DNA from: Cryobacterium mannosilyticum | GTDB taxonomy: Bacteria; Actinomycetota; Actinomycetes; Actinomycetales; Microbacteriaceae | Direction: 5' to 3' | Length of the DNA stretch: 64,000 nt | Assembly: GCF_004402705.1 (NCBI RefSeq) | Contig: NZ_SOFM01000026.1 | Coordinates: 5,020-69,019 of the forward strand | Part shown: piece by piece, positions 17,343 through 26,451 of the stretch | Layout of the letters: each line of letters starts with the position of its first letter | Position numbering within the stretch: the stretch's first letter is position 1 | Notes under the pieces: generated by a model | Seen by the model: the letters and a program-made list of their open reading frames with translations, nothing else | Databases searched by the model: none | Told to the model about the DNA's origin: nothing | Translations under genes and position numbers: made by a program

Positions 17343-18524
17343 TCAGGAGGTCGGCACACCGCTCGGGTCGTCGAGCAGCCCCTCGAAGGCGAGCTCGGCC
17401 GCGCCGATCATGAGCAGGTTGGAGCCCAGCTCGGCCGCGCTGACCCGCACGCTGCCGAACGAGGACACGAGCGTCATCGACGCCACGGCGGCGCGCAACC
17501 GGTCGGGGTCGACGGCGAACAGAGCGGCCAGGAACCCGCCGAGCACGACCAGCTGCGGGTTGAGGATGTTGATGGCGCCGGCCAGGGCCACCGCGAGGAA
17601 GTCCAGCTGACGGTTGACCTCGTCCCTGACCTGGGGAGAGTCGGAGGCGAGCAGGGCCTGTTCCAGTTCGTCGGCATCCGCGCTCTCGAGCCCGAGCACC
17701 CCGAGCAGTTCCTCCCGGGTCACCTCGGCCTCGAGGGTGCCCGTGATCCCGGCGGAGTCGGTGCGGGAGCCGCCGCTCACCCGGGTGTGGCCGAACTCGC
17801 CCGCGTACCCGGCGATGCCGCCGACGGGATTGCCGCCGACGATCATTCCGCCGCCGATGCCGCTCGCTCCGCCGTTGAGGTAGATCAGGTCGGTGATGCC
17901 CTTGCCCGCCCCGAAATACTGTTCGGCGAGCGCGCCGAGGCTGGCGTCGTTGGCGGCGAAGACCGGGAACCCGGTGAGCTGTTCGAGCATCTCCTTGAGC
18001 GGTTCGTCGGTCCAGCCGAGGTGCGGGGCGAAGCGCACCAGGCCGTCGTGGGCGCGCACGAGGCCGGGCACGGCGACGCCGATCCCGACCACCCGGAACC
18101 TGGACTCCAGCTCCCCGCGCATCCCCTCGATCACCGCGCCGGCGATGTTCACGGCCTCGCTCGCGCTGGGCGAGCGTTCGGTCGCGTAGCGGATGCGCCG
18201 GTGCACTATGCCGTCGAGGCCGACGATCCCGATCGTGACGGCGTCGATCTCGGGGTTCACGGCCAGCGCGACGACCTGCTCGGCGCAGAACACCACCGGG
18301 CTGGGCCGGCCGACCTGGTTGGTGGAATCCGGGTCGCGTTCGCCGGCGAGGCCGAGCTGGCCGAGCTCGCCGACGAGGGCCGCGATCGTGGACCGGTTCA
18401 GGCCGGTCAGCCGGGTCAGCTGCGCGCGGGAGGTCGGCCCGTTGCGGTGCACGATGCGCAGGATCGCCGAGAGGTTGTGCTGGCGCACGTCGTCATGGTT
18501 GCTCCCCTGCACAGCGCCTTCCAT
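17343..18524 (-). CDS. ROK-family transcriptional regulator (XylR/NagC-like)
   Basis: 393 aa. An N-terminal winged helix (about 12-65: VRQHNLSAILRIVHRNGPTS then LTRLTGLNRSTIAALVGELG) precedes a ROK/actin-like ATPase domain with GIGVAVPGLV and ANDASLGALAEQYFG. The zinc motif usual in ROK proteins (GHxxVxxxGxxCxCGxxGC) is degenerate. GHTRVSGGSRTDSAGITGTL keeps the His but has no cysteines. It lies 34 bases after the GH1 gene in the same direction and ends the xylose transport cluster. It is the best local candidate for binding the repeats at 24826 and 25111 (inference). Confidence 0.88.
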   Translation of the reverse strand: MEGAVQGSNHDDVRQHNLSAILRIVHRNGPTSRAQLTRLTGLNRSTIAALVGELGQLGLAGERDPDSTNQVGRPSPVVFCAEQVVALAVNPEIDAVTIGIVGLDGIVHRRIRYATERSPSASEAVNIAGAVIEGMRGELESRFRVVGIGVAVPGLVRAHDGLVRFAPHLGWTDEPLKEMLEQLTGFPVFAANDASLGALAEQYFGAGKGITDLIYLNGGASGIGGGMIVGGNPVGGIAGYAGEFGHTRVSGGSRTDSAGITGTLEAEVTREELLGVLGLESADADELEQALLASDSPQVRDEVNRQLDFLAVALAGAINILNPQLVVLGGFLAALFAVDPDRLRAAVASMTLVSSFGSVRVSAAELGSNLLMIGAAELAFEGLLDDPSGVPTS

Positions 18525-18558
18525 TCCACTCGTTGGACCTCAGAATACCGTCCTGCCG

Positions 18559-20004
18559 CTAACCCTCCGGGATGGTGCCGGTCGACACGAGGCCCCGGTA
18601 CCAGAGCGCGCTGTCCTTGGGAATGCGCGCCTCGGTCTCGTAGTCGATGTAGACGATGCCGAACCTCTTGGAGTAGCCGTAGGCCCATTCGAAGTTGTCC
18701 ATGAACGACCAGACCTGGTAGCCGCGGAGGTCGACGCCGCGCTGGATCGCCCGGTGCGCGGCCGTGAAGTGCCGGCGCAGGTAGTCGGTGCGCTCCACGT
18801 CGTGCACCGCCGGGCCGGTCGGTTCCTGCACGACGACGTCGGCGAAGGCCGCGCCGTTCTCGGTGATCATCAGCGGCTGGTCGGGGAACTCGTCGTGCAG
18901 CTTGACCAGCAGTTCCTCCAGGCCGGCCGGCTCGATGTTCCAGCCCATCTCGGTGTAGGGACCGGGCTGGGCGAGGAACTCGACCCGCCCGGCGCCGGGC
19001 CACGGCGAGGCGCCGGCGTCCCCGTGCCCGTCGGAATGCTGGAACGGCGACACGCCGTCCCAGATACGCACGAGCGTCGTGGAGTAGTAATTGACGCCGA
19101 GCACGTCGAGCGGCTGGTGGATGATCTCGGTGTCACCGGGCCACACGAACGACCAGTCGGTGATGCCCGCGGTGTCGGCGAGGACATCCGCCGGGTATTC
19201 CCCGGTCAGGAGCGGCCCGAGGAAGACCCGGTTGCCGACGCCGTCGATCTGACGCACCGCTTCAGGCCCGGTCTCGCCCTCACCGCGAATGACGTGCAGG
19301 TTGAGCGTGATCGAGAAGTCGGGGTCGTTGGTGACGACCTTCTTCAGCTCGGTGATCGCGAGGCCGTGGGCGAGGTTGAGGTGGTGCACCGCGGCGAGCG
19401 CCGCCGCGTCCTCGGTGCGGCCCGGCGCGTGCGCGCCGGAGGCATAGCCGAGGTAGGCGGAGCACCACGGCTCGTTGAGGGTGGTCCAGGTGTCGATCCG
19501 GTCGCCGAGGGCCTCGCCCATGATGCGCGCATAGTCGGCGAAGGCGTACGCGGTGTCCCGGTTGGTCCAGCCGCCCTCGTCCTCCAGCGCCTGCGGCAGG
19601 TCCCAGTGGTAGAGGGTCGCGATCGGGCGGATGCCCCGGGCCAGCAGCCCGTCGACGAGGCGCCCGTAAAACGCGAGACCCTTCTCGTTGGCCGGGCCGC
19701 GGCCGGCCGGCTGGATGCGGGACCAGGCGATCGAGAACCGGTACGCGTGCAGGCCGAGGGACTCCATCAGGTCGAGATCTTCCTCGAGGTGGTGGTAGTG
19801 GTCACTGGCCTTGTCGCCGGTGTCGCTGTTCTCGACCCTGCCCGGGGTGTGACTGAAGGTGTCCCAGATCGACGGACCCCGCCCGTCCTCGTCGAAGGCC
19901 CCCTCGATCTGGTACGCGGCGGTGGCCGAACCGAAGATGAAGCCCTCCGGGAATTCGAGTCCGGAGTCGCGGTAGTCGGGGTTGCCCTGACGGGATACGG
20001 TCAT
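18559..20004 (-). CDS. GH1 beta-glucosidase
   Basis: 481 aa, full family length. The N-terminal signature FIFGSATAAYQIEGAFDEDG fits GH1. The acid/base Glu lies in TLNEPW (E178) and the nucleophile in ITENGA (E382). There is no signal peptide, so it acts on imported oligosaccharides. It sits between the acetyltransferase gene (136-bp gap) and the ROK regulator (34-bp gap), all on the minus strand. It hydrolyses beta-linked glucosides or related disaccharides. GH1 specificity (glucoside, galactoside, xyloside) cannot be resolved by eye. Confidence 0.95.
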   Translation of the reverse strand: MTVSRQGNPDYRDSGLEFPEGFIFGSATAAYQIEGAFDEDGRGPSIWDTFSHTPGRVENSDTGDKASDHYHHLEEDLDLMESLGLHAYRFSIAWSRIQPAGRGPANEKGLAFYGRLVDGLLARGIRPIATLYHWDLPQALEDEGGWTNRDTAYAFADYARIMGEALGDRIDTWTTLNEPWCSAYLGYASGAHAPGRTEDAAALAAVHHLNLAHGLAITELKKVVTNDPDFSITLNLHVIRGEGETGPEAVRQIDGVGNRVFLGPLLTGEYPADVLADTAGITDWSFVWPGDTEIIHQPLDVLGVNYYSTTLVRIWDGVSPFQHSDGHGDAGASPWPGAGRVEFLAQPGPYTEMGWNIEPAGLEELLVKLHDEFPDQPLMITENGAAFADVVVQEPTGPAVHDVERTDYLRRHFTAAHRAIQRGVDLRGYQVWSFMDNFEWAYGYSKRFGIVYIDYETEARIPKDSALWYRGLVSTGTIPEG

Positions 20005-20140
20005 GAGAGGGTTGCCTTTCCGTGGGCGGATTCCGTGGTGTCGCCTCCCGCGCGCCGAGCGCGGAATGCCGCGGTCGAGTCACTGTGCACGGTGACACCG
20101 TCGCCGTCATCCACAATCGTAAAGGTCACGACGGCGGTTC

Positions 20141-20752
20141 TCAGTCGGCGTGGTCGACCTCGACGAGGGTGCGGATGACGCGGGCCGGGTTGCCGACGGC
20201 GATGACCCCCGGCGGCACGTCCCTGGTGACGACGGAGCCGGCGCCGATGACACTACCGGCGCCGATCGTGACACCGGGGCAGACGACGACGTTCCCGCCG
20301 AGCCAGACGTCGTCGCCGATCCGGATCGGCAGCACCCGTTCGTAGCCGGCCCGGCGTTCGCCGACGTCGAGGGCGTGGATCGGGGTGTAGAGGCGTGCGC
20401 TCGGCCCGACGAGCACGTTCTTCCCGATCGTGATCTCCCCGCCGCCGAGGGCGAGGAAGTCGGCGTTGATGAAGGTGCCGGACCCCACGTGCAGGCGCGA
20501 GCCGTAGTCCAGGTAGAGCGGCGGCCGGAAGTCGACGCCCTCGCCGGCCGTGCCGAGCATCCCGGTGAACAGTTTCTGGGCAGCATCCCTGTCCTCGTCG
20601 AAGAGGGCGGTGATCTGCCGGCAGGTGCGCTGGGTGCCTATGGTCAGCTCGGCGAGCTCGGGGCCGGAGCGGTACCGGTACCAGTCCCCCGCCACCATCT
20701 TGTCGAATTCCGAGCGACCGGGGTCCGGCGTCGGCCTAGTTGTTTGAGACAT
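20141..20752 (-). CDS. Sugar O-acetyltransferase, maltose acetyltransferase (LbH) family
   Basis: 203 aa with an N-terminal Mac domain (FDKMVAGDWYRYRSGPELAE, QITALFDED) and a left-handed beta-helix of hexapeptide repeats. These include IGKNVLVGPSARLYTPIHAL with the catalytic His, IGDDVWLGGNVVVCPGVTIG and IGAGSVIGAGSVV. It probably moves acetyl from acetyl-CoA to a sugar hydroxyl in the cytoplasm. The second of two in-frame ATGs (MSQTT) was chosen because AGGA lies seven bases before it, while the first ATG nearly abuts the AGGA. It follows the permease gene by 31 bases and probably belongs to the same transcript, suggesting detoxification of non-metabolised sugars (inference). Confidence 0.9.
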   Translation of the reverse strand: MSQTTRPTPDPGRSEFDKMVAGDWYRYRSGPELAELTIGTQRTCRQITALFDEDRDAAQKLFTGMLGTAGEGVDFRPPLYLDYGSRLHVGSGTFINADFLALGGGEITIGKNVLVGPSARLYTPIHALDVGERRAGYERVLPIRIGDDVWLGGNVVVCPGVTIGAGSVIGAGSVVTRDVPPGVIAVGNPARVIRTLVEVDHAD

Positions 20753-20783
20753 GAACATATCCTGTCGGTGGCCGCCCGCCGAA

Positions 20784-21971
20784 TCAGCGTCCGCCGCTGC
20801 GGCGCTTGTTGAAGATGTCGAAGGCGACCGCGAGCAGAAGCACAAGCCCCTTGATCGCCATCTGCCACGCCGCGTCGACCGAGAGGATCGAGAGGCCCAT
20901 GTTGAGGACGCCCATCACCAGGCCGCCGACGATGGCCCCGACGACCGTGCCGATGCCTCCCTGCACCGCGGCACCGCCGATGAAGACGGCCGCGATGGCA
21001 TCCAATTCGTAGTTCTGGCCGGCGGATGCCACGGCGCCGCCCGCGCGGGCCGTGCTGACGACCCCGGCCAGGCCGGCGAGCACGCCCATGTTGACGAAGA
21101 CGTAGAAGTTGACCCACTTCGTCTTCACGCCGCTCATCATGGCCGCGAACAGGTTGCCGCCGATGGCGTACACGTGCCGGCCGAACACGGTCTGGTTGAG
21201 CATGAACGTGTAGAGCAGGATCAGCACGGCAAGGATGATCAGGATGATCGGAGTGCCGCTGTAGCCCGACAGGAGCCAAGCCAGCCACATGATGGCGACG
21301 ATCGCGATGCCGTTCTTCAGCCAGAGCTGGGTGAGCGTCTCGCGGGGCAACTCCAGCCGGCGGAGGGTCGCCCGGGTGCGCAGCTGCTGCAGCACGAGCG
21401 CCACGCAGGTGACCAGCCCGAGACCCAGAGTCAGCACGTCGCGTCCACCGAGTTCACCAAGGAAGCCCGGCAGCCAGCCGGCCCCGATCGCGGTGAACTG
21501 GTCGGGAAGCCCGCTGATGGTGCCGCCGGTCAGCAGGACGAGGGTGAGACCTCGGAAGATGAGCATGCCGGCCAGCGTCACGATGAAGGCGGGGATGCCC
21601 ACGAACGCCACCCAGAAACCCTGCCAGGCCCCGACCAGCGCACCGACGAGCAGGGCGAGCAGCACGGACGCCCACCAGGGAAGGCCCCACACGTTCGTAG
21701 AGATCGCCGAGACCGCACCGACCATGGCGACCACCGACCCGACCGACAGGTCGATATGGCCGGCGATGATCACCACCACCATGCCGACGGCGAGGATCAG
21801 CACGTAGGCGTTCTGCTGGATCAGATTGTTGACGTTGCCCGGCAGCAGCAGGCGCCCGTTGGTGAGCACCTGAAACAGCACGACGATGACGACCAGGGCG
21901 GCGAGGATTCCGTACTGGCGAAAGTTGATGGCCAGCCGCGGCTTGCGCTTGGCGGGAGTGGTGGTTGTCAT
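20784..21971 (-). CDS. xylH: Xylose-type sugar ABC transporter permease (CUT2)
   Basis: 395-aa integral membrane protein of the BPD_transp_2 (RbsC/XylH) family. The hallmark GHIDLSVGSVVAMVGAVSA follows helix 2, and GIPAFIVTLAGMLIFRGL and VFIGGAAVQGGIGTVVGAIVG are further family motifs. At nearly 400 residues it matches XylH/MmsB/GguB and not the shorter RbsC. It lies six bases downstream of the ATPase gene. With the binding protein and double ATPase it forms a complete CUT2 importer, transcribed divergently from xylA. This makes xylose (or arabinose/glucose) the likely substrate. Confidence 0.92.
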   Translation of the reverse strand: MTTTTPAKRKPRLAINFRQYGILAALVVIVVLFQVLTNGRLLLPGNVNNLIQQNAYVLILAVGMVVVIIAGHIDLSVGSVVAMVGAVSAISTNVWGLPWWASVLLALLVGALVGAWQGFWVAFVGIPAFIVTLAGMLIFRGLTLVLLTGGTISGLPDQFTAIGAGWLPGFLGELGGRDVLTLGLGLVTCVALVLQQLRTRATLRRLELPRETLTQLWLKNGIAIVAIMWLAWLLSGYSGTPIILIILAVLILLYTFMLNQTVFGRHVYAIGGNLFAAMMSGVKTKWVNFYVFVNMGVLAGLAGVVSTARAGGAVASAGQNYELDAIAAVFIGGAAVQGGIGTVVGAIVGGLVMGVLNMGLSILSVDAAWQMAIKGLVLLLAVAFDIFNKRRSGGR

Positions 21972-21977
21972 TGCGGT

Positions 21978-23507
21978 TTAGTCCTTTCCCGCAGTCATGT
22001 AGTGCATGAGGGATTCCTGGGTGGCGTCGACGCCGGCGACTTCGCCGGTGATCCGGCCGTCGGAGATCGCATAGATGCGGTCGGAGATGCCGAGCAGCTC
22101 CGGCAGTTCAGAGGAGATGACGACGACGGCCTTGCCGGCGGCGGCGAGTTCGTTGATGATTCCGTAGATCTCGTACTTGGCGCCGACGTCGATTCCACGC
22201 GTCGGTTCGTCGAGGAAGAGGATGTCGGGGCCGGCGAAGATCCACTTCGACAGGACCACCTTCTGCTGGTTGCCGCCGGAGAGTTTGCCGGTGATGGCCG
22301 AGACGGTCGGCGCCTTGATATTCATCCGGGTGCGGTAACTCTCGGCGACCTTGTATTCCCGGTGGCGGTCGATCACCCCGTACTTCGCGAGGGTGGCCAG
22401 GGCCGCGGCCGAGACGTTGACGGTGATGTCGCCGATCAGGTTGAGGCCGTATTTCTTGCGGTCCTCGGTGGCATAGGCGATCCCATTCCGGATGGCCTCG
22501 TCGACGGTCCGCACGGAGATTTCCTCGCCGTTCTTGTAGACCCGACCGGAGATGTTGGTGCCGTAGGAGCGGCCGAACAGGCTCATTGCGAGTTCGGTGC
22601 GGCCTGCCCCCATCAGTCCGGCGAAGCCGACCACCTCGCCGGCCCGCACCGTGAAGGAGGCGTTGTCGACGACCTTGCGTGCCGTGTCGACCGGGTGGTA
22701 GACCGTCCAGTCCTCGACCCGGAGGATCTCCGCGCCGATCTTGGGTTCGCGCGGCGGGAACATGCTGTTCAGGTCGCGGCCCACCATTGAGCGGATGATC
22801 CGGGCCTGGGTGGCATCCGGGCCGTGCATGTCGATCGTCTCGATCGTCTTACCGTCACGGATCACCGTGACGGTGTCTGCGATCCGGCGGATCTCCTTGA
22901 GCTTGTGGGAAATGATGATGCAGGTGATGCCCTGCCCGCGGAGGTGTTCGATCAGGTCGAGCAGGTGGTCGGAGTCTTCGTCGTTGAGCGCGGCGGTCGG
23001 TTCGTCGAGGATGAGCAGCTTGACCCGCTTGGAGAGGGCCTTGGCGATTTCGACGAGCTGCTGCTTGCCGACGCCGAGTTCGAGTACCTTGGTGGCCGGG
23101 TTCTCGTCGAGCCCGACCCTCGCGAGCAGGCTCGACGCCTCGAGGTTTGTCTTGTTCCAGTCGATGACGCCGCGCTTCGAGTTCTCGTTGCCGAGGAAGA
23201 TGTTCTCCGCAATAGAGAGGTACGGGCTCAAGGCGAGTTCCTGGTGGATGATGACGATGCCGACGGCTTCGCTGTCGTTGATCGAGCGGAAGGTGGCTTC
23301 CTCGCCCTCGAATTCGATCCTGCCGTCGTAACTGCCGTGCGGGTAGACGCCGCTGAGCACCTTCATCAGCGTGGACTTCCCGGCCCCGTTCTCCCCGCAA
23401 ATGCCGTGGACCTTGCCGCGTTCCACTTCGATCGAGACCCCGTCGAGGGCTTTGACCCCACTGAAGTCCTTCTCGATGCCGAGCATCCGAAGAATCGGAC
23501 TATTCAT
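21978..23507 (-). CDS. xylG: Xylose-type sugar ABC transporter ATPase (two nucleotide-binding domains)
   Basis: 509 aa with two fused ABC ATPase domains, as in XylG/MglA. Domain 1 has Walker A GENGAGKST, ABC signature LGVGKQQLVEIAKAL and Walker B LLILDEPTAAL. Domain 2 has a degenerate Walker A (GLMGAGRTE), signature LSGGNQQKVVLSKW and Walker B ILFLDEPTRG. This asymmetry is normal for CUT2 transporters. It starts at ATG 23507, 90 bases after the binding-protein stop, and precedes the permease by six bases. It energises the sugar import. Confidence 0.94.
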   Translation of the reverse strand: MNSPILRMLGIEKDFSGVKALDGVSIEVERGKVHGICGENGAGKSTLMKVLSGVYPHGSYDGRIEFEGEEATFRSINDSEAVGIVIIHQELALSPYLSIAENIFLGNENSKRGVIDWNKTNLEASSLLARVGLDENPATKVLELGVGKQQLVEIAKALSKRVKLLILDEPTAALNDEDSDHLLDLIEHLRGQGITCIIISHKLKEIRRIADTVTVIRDGKTIETIDMHGPDATQARIIRSMVGRDLNSMFPPREPKIGAEILRVEDWTVYHPVDTARKVVDNASFTVRAGEVVGFAGLMGAGRTELAMSLFGRSYGTNISGRVYKNGEEISVRTVDEAIRNGIAYATEDRKKYGLNLIGDITVNVSAAALATLAKYGVIDRHREYKVAESYRTRMNIKAPTVSAITGKLSGGNQQKVVLSKWIFAGPDILFLDEPTRGIDVGAKYEIYGIINELAAAGKAVVVISSELPELLGISDRIYAISDGRITGEVAGVDATQESLMHYMTAGKD

Positions 23508-23597
23508 GACTGGCGCTCCTGTCAGCGTGTTTCATCGGTGGTGCAGCGTGCCGTAGTGGTGGCGGGACCGGCCGGCCCCGCCACCCGGGGAGTCGAC

Positions 23598-24731
23598 CTA
23601 GAGGCCGACGTCCGAGGCCTTGATGAACCCGGAATCGATGAGCTTGGTCTGCACGTCGTCCTTGGTGACGACCTCGGGGGCGAGCAGGAACGACGGCACG
23701 ACCTTCTTGCCGTTGTCATAGGTCTTGGTGTCGTTGACCTCGACCGTGTCGCCCGCCGCGATGGACTGGATCATGGTGAAGACCTGTTTGCCCAGGGTGC
23801 GGGTGTCCTTCCAGACGGTCATCGACTGGGCGCCATCGAGGATCGCCTTGACGTTGGCCTTGTCGGCGTCCTGCCCGGTGATCAGCGGGTAGTCAGCGCC
23901 GGGCGTGTAGCCCGCGGACTTGAGCGAGGCTTCGATCCCGACGGCCAGGCTGTCGTTGGGCGAGAGCACGACGTTGACCTTCGCGCCGTTGCCGTAGAAG
24001 GAGGAGAGACGGTTGTCCATCTCGGCCTGAGACTTGTCAGAAGCCCAGCCCTGGATGCCGAGCGTCGTCCACTCGTCGTTGGACTTGGGCGCCTTGCCGC
24101 TGGGCACGACGAGCTGGCCGCTCTCGACGTAGGGCAGCAGCACGTCCCAGGCGCCAGAGAAGAAGAACTTGGCGTTGTTGTCGTCGGGGCTGCCGGCAAA
24201 GGGCTCGAGGTTGAACGGGCCCTTGCCATCGGCCAGGCCGAGCTGGGCTTCGATGAACTCGCCCTGCAGCTGCCCGACCTTGTAGTTGTCGAAGGTGGCG
24301 TAGTAGTCGACGTCCTTGGTGCCGTTGATCAACCGGTCATAGGCGATCACCGTGGCATCCTGCTTCTTGGCCTCGGCGAGCACGGGCGAGAGCACCTTGC
24401 CGTCGATGGATGCAACGACCAGGATCTTGGCACCACCGGCGACCTGGTTCTGGATCTGGCTGATCTGCTGGTCGGTTTTGTTGTCGGCGAACTGGAGGTC
24501 GACGGTGCAGCCGGCGTCTTCGAGCTGGGTCTTGAGCCCCTCGCCGTCGTTGATCCAGCGCTCGAGGCTGCGGGTGGGCATCGAGATGCCGACGTTGCAG
24601 TCGGCGATGGCCGCGCCGGTGCTTCCGGTGGAGCCGGTGCTGGTGCTGGTGCTGGTGCCCGAACATGCCGCGAGGGAGAGCGCGACCGCTCCCGTGGCAA
24701 GGATGGTGAACAGCCTCTTGGTTGTCGTCAT
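23598..24731 (-). CDS. xylF: Xylose-type sugar-binding lipoprotein of the ABC transporter
   Basis: 377-aa exported lipoprotein. A signal peptide (MTTTKRLFTILATGAVALSL) ends in a lipobox LAAC, followed by a Ser/Thr/Gly linker (SGTSTSTSTGSTGSTG). The periplasmic-binding-protein type-I fold has CNVGISMPTRSLERW, DLQFADNKTDQQISQIQNQV and VIAYDRLINGTKDVDYYATF. These match XylF/ChvE-like proteins; YDR-LI and GxDADK (TGQDADKANVKAI) are ligand-site regions. It is first in the minus-strand operon, behind a promoter with an inverted-repeat operator. Xylose is the best guess from context; glucose or arabinose are possible. Confidence 0.92.
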   Translation of the reverse strand: MTTTKRLFTILATGAVALSLAACSGTSTSTSTGSTGSTGAAIADCNVGISMPTRSLERWINDGEGLKTQLEDAGCTVDLQFADNKTDQQISQIQNQVAGGAKILVVASIDGKVLSPVLAEAKKQDATVIAYDRLINGTKDVDYYATFDNYKVGQLQGEFIEAQLGLADGKGPFNLEPFAGSPDDNNAKFFFSGAWDVLLPYVESGQLVVPSGKAPKSNDEWTTLGIQGWASDKSQAEMDNRLSSFYGNGAKVNVVLSPNDSLAVGIEASLKSAGYTPGADYPLITGQDADKANVKAILDGAQSMTVWKDTRTLGKQVFTMIQSIAAGDTVEVNDTKTYDNGKKVVPSFLLAPEVVTKDDVQTKLIDSGFIKASDVGL

Positions 24732-24825
24732 GATCTGCTTTCTGCTCTGAATGCTGTGATCGCACAAGGAGGCAGAACTGCCGATCACCTCCTTGTAACG
24801 CTGGGTCGACATCCGGTCGAACCGG

Positions 24826-24870
24826 TATGTTGACAAGCACAACATATAGCAATTGCGAGCGGTCTGACAA
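24826..24870 (-). promoter_or_regulatory. Promoter of the xyl transport operon with inverted-repeat operator
   Basis: On the minus strand, TTGTCA (24870-24865) and TATGTT (24846-24841) are 18 bases apart. The -10 element lies inside a perfect inverted repeat, TATGTTG (24826-24832), seven-base spacer, CAACATA (24840-24846). The same 7-7-7 layout recurs at xylA (25111-25131). The rest of the 431-base intergenic region (24732-25162) shows no gene. Confidence 0.7.
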
Positions 24871-25107
24871 CCCCCAGGTGAGACCGCGCGTCGAGACGGT
24901 CGCCGGGGCGCCAAGCAGGATCGCCTTTCGACGCCTTCCTCGTGCCTGCGAATGTGTCAACTCCGCCCTGGCGCGGTATCCGCGTGCGCCCGGTGAACCG
25001 AACGCCGACCTGGCCTCGTTCACCGGGCGGGACGGCGATTGCATCATCGCGCCCCCAACTCGCTCGCCAATTCCGGCCAGGCAGTCGCGCCGGCTCGGAT
25101 TCTGCCC

Positions 25108-25131
25108 TAATATGTTCCTAGCAACAACAAA
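25108..25131 (+). promoter_or_regulatory. xylA -10 box and overlapping operator copy
   Basis: TAATAT (25108-25113) can serve as a -10 element. Overlapping it is TATGTTC-CTAGCAA-CAACAAA (25111-25131), an imperfect copy of the operator in front of the transport operon with the same spacing. No good -35 is visible, as expected for an activated or weak promoter. Confidence 0.6.
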
Positions 25132-25162
25132 TTATCAACGTCGCTGACAGACAAGGATCACC

Positions 25163-26353
25163 ATGGCAATCACGCCCACCCGCGAAGACAAGTTCTCCTT
25201 TGGCCTTTGGACCATCGGCTACAACGGCGCCGACCCGTTCGGAGGACCGACCCGGCCGCCGCTCGACGTCGTCGACGGGGTCGAGAACCTCGCCCGGCTG
25301 GGTGCCTACGGCCTCACCTTCCACGACGACGACCTGTTCGCCTTCGGTTCCACCGAGTCCGCCCGCCAGTTGCAGATCGACCGGGTCAAGCAGGCCTGCG
25401 CCGACACCGGCCTGATCATCCCGATGATCACCACCAACCTGTTCAGCGCCCCGGTGTTCAAGGACGGCGGCTTCACCTCGAACGACCGCAGCGTGCGCCG
25501 ATTCGCGCTCCGCAAGGTGCTGCGCAACCTCGACCTCGCCGCCGAGCTCGGCGCGAAGACCTTCGTGATGTGGGGCGGACGCGAGGGCGCGGAGTACGAC
25601 GCTGCCAAGGACATCCGTTCGGCGCTCGAGCGCTACCGCGAGGCCGTCAACCTGCTCGGCGACTATGTCACCGACAAGGGCTACGACATCCGCTTCGCGA
25701 TCGAACCGAAGCCGAACGAGCCGCGCGGGGACATCCTGCTGCCGACCGTCGGCCACGCGATGGCCTTCATCACGACCCTCGAGCGCCCCGAACTGGTCGG
25801 CGTCAACCCCGAGGTCGGCCACGAGCAGATGGCCGGGCTCAACTTCGCCGCCGGCATCGCCCAGGCGCTCTACCAGGGCAAGCTGTTCCACATCGACCTC
25901 AACGGCCAGCGCGGCATCAAGTATGACCAGGACCTCGTCTTCGGCCACGGCGACCTGCACAACGCGTTCGCCCTCGTCGACCTGCTCGAGAACGGCGGAC
26001 CTAACGGCGGACCGGCCTACGACGGGCCGCGCCACTTCGACTACAAGCCGAGCCGCACCGAGGACATCACCGGCGTCTGGGATTCGGCGGCCGCCAACAT
26101 CCAGACCTACCTGCTGCTCAAGGAGCGCGCCAAGGCCTTCCGCGCCGACCCCGAGGTGCAGCAGATGCTCGCCGCGTCGATGGTGCCCGAGCTCGCCCAG
26201 CCCACGCTCGCCGCGGGCGAGAGCTACGACGACCTGCTCGCGGACCGCGCCTCGTACGAGGACTTCGACACGGACGCCTACTTCGGCGGCAAGGGCTTCG
26301 GCTTCGTGCGGCTGCAGCAGCTGGCCCTCGAGCACTTGCTCGGCGCCCGCTAG
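25163..26353 (+). CDS. xylA: Xylose isomerase
   Basis: Converts D-xylose to D-xylulose with divalent metals. 396 aa, class I length as in Streptomyces and Arthrobacter. Conserved residues are visible: H54 and D57 in FHDDDLFAFGS, W137 in FVMWGGREGAEYD, E181 and K183 in EPKPNEPRGD, H220 in NPEVGHEQ, and metal ligands D245, D255 and D257 in HIDLNGQRGIKYDQDLV. It is transcribed divergently from the xyl ABC operon, sharing a duplicated operator. xylB follows 292 bases downstream. All catalytic positions are intact. Confidence 0.97.
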   Translation: MAITPTREDKFSFGLWTIGYNGADPFGGPTRPPLDVVDGVENLARLGAYGLTFHDDDLFAFGSTESARQLQIDRVKQACADTGLIIPMITTNLFSAPVFKDGGFTSNDRSVRRFALRKVLRNLDLAAELGAKTFVMWGGREGAEYDAAKDIRSALERYREAVNLLGDYVTDKGYDIRFAIEPKPNEPRGDILLPTVGHAMAFITTLERPELVGVNPEVGHEQMAGLNFAAGIAQALYQGKLFHIDLNGQRGIKYDQDLVFGHGDLHNAFALVDLLENGGPNGGPAYDGPRHFDYKPSRTEDITGVWDSAAANIQTYLLLKERAKAFRADPEVQQMLAASMVPELAQPTLAAGESYDDLLADRASYEDFDTDAYFGGKGFGFVRLQQLALEHLLGAR

Positions 26354-26365
26354 CGGGCATCCTCG

Positions 26366-26377
26366 CCCCCCCCCCCN
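26366..26377. other. Run of 11 C followed by an undetermined base
   Basis: Eleven C residues (26366-26376) are followed by N at 26377, 24 bases after the xylA stop. The length of this homopolymer is therefore uncertain. No coding region is affected. A GCGGCATGTC/GACATTCCGC imperfect hairpin lies just beyond it (about 26382-26420). Confidence 0.9.
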
Positions 26378-26451
26378 CGGTGCGGCATGTCACGCTCATC
26401 TGGGGGGCGCGACATTCCGCCGGGGCACCTGCCCCGGCCAGCCGGGTCGTC

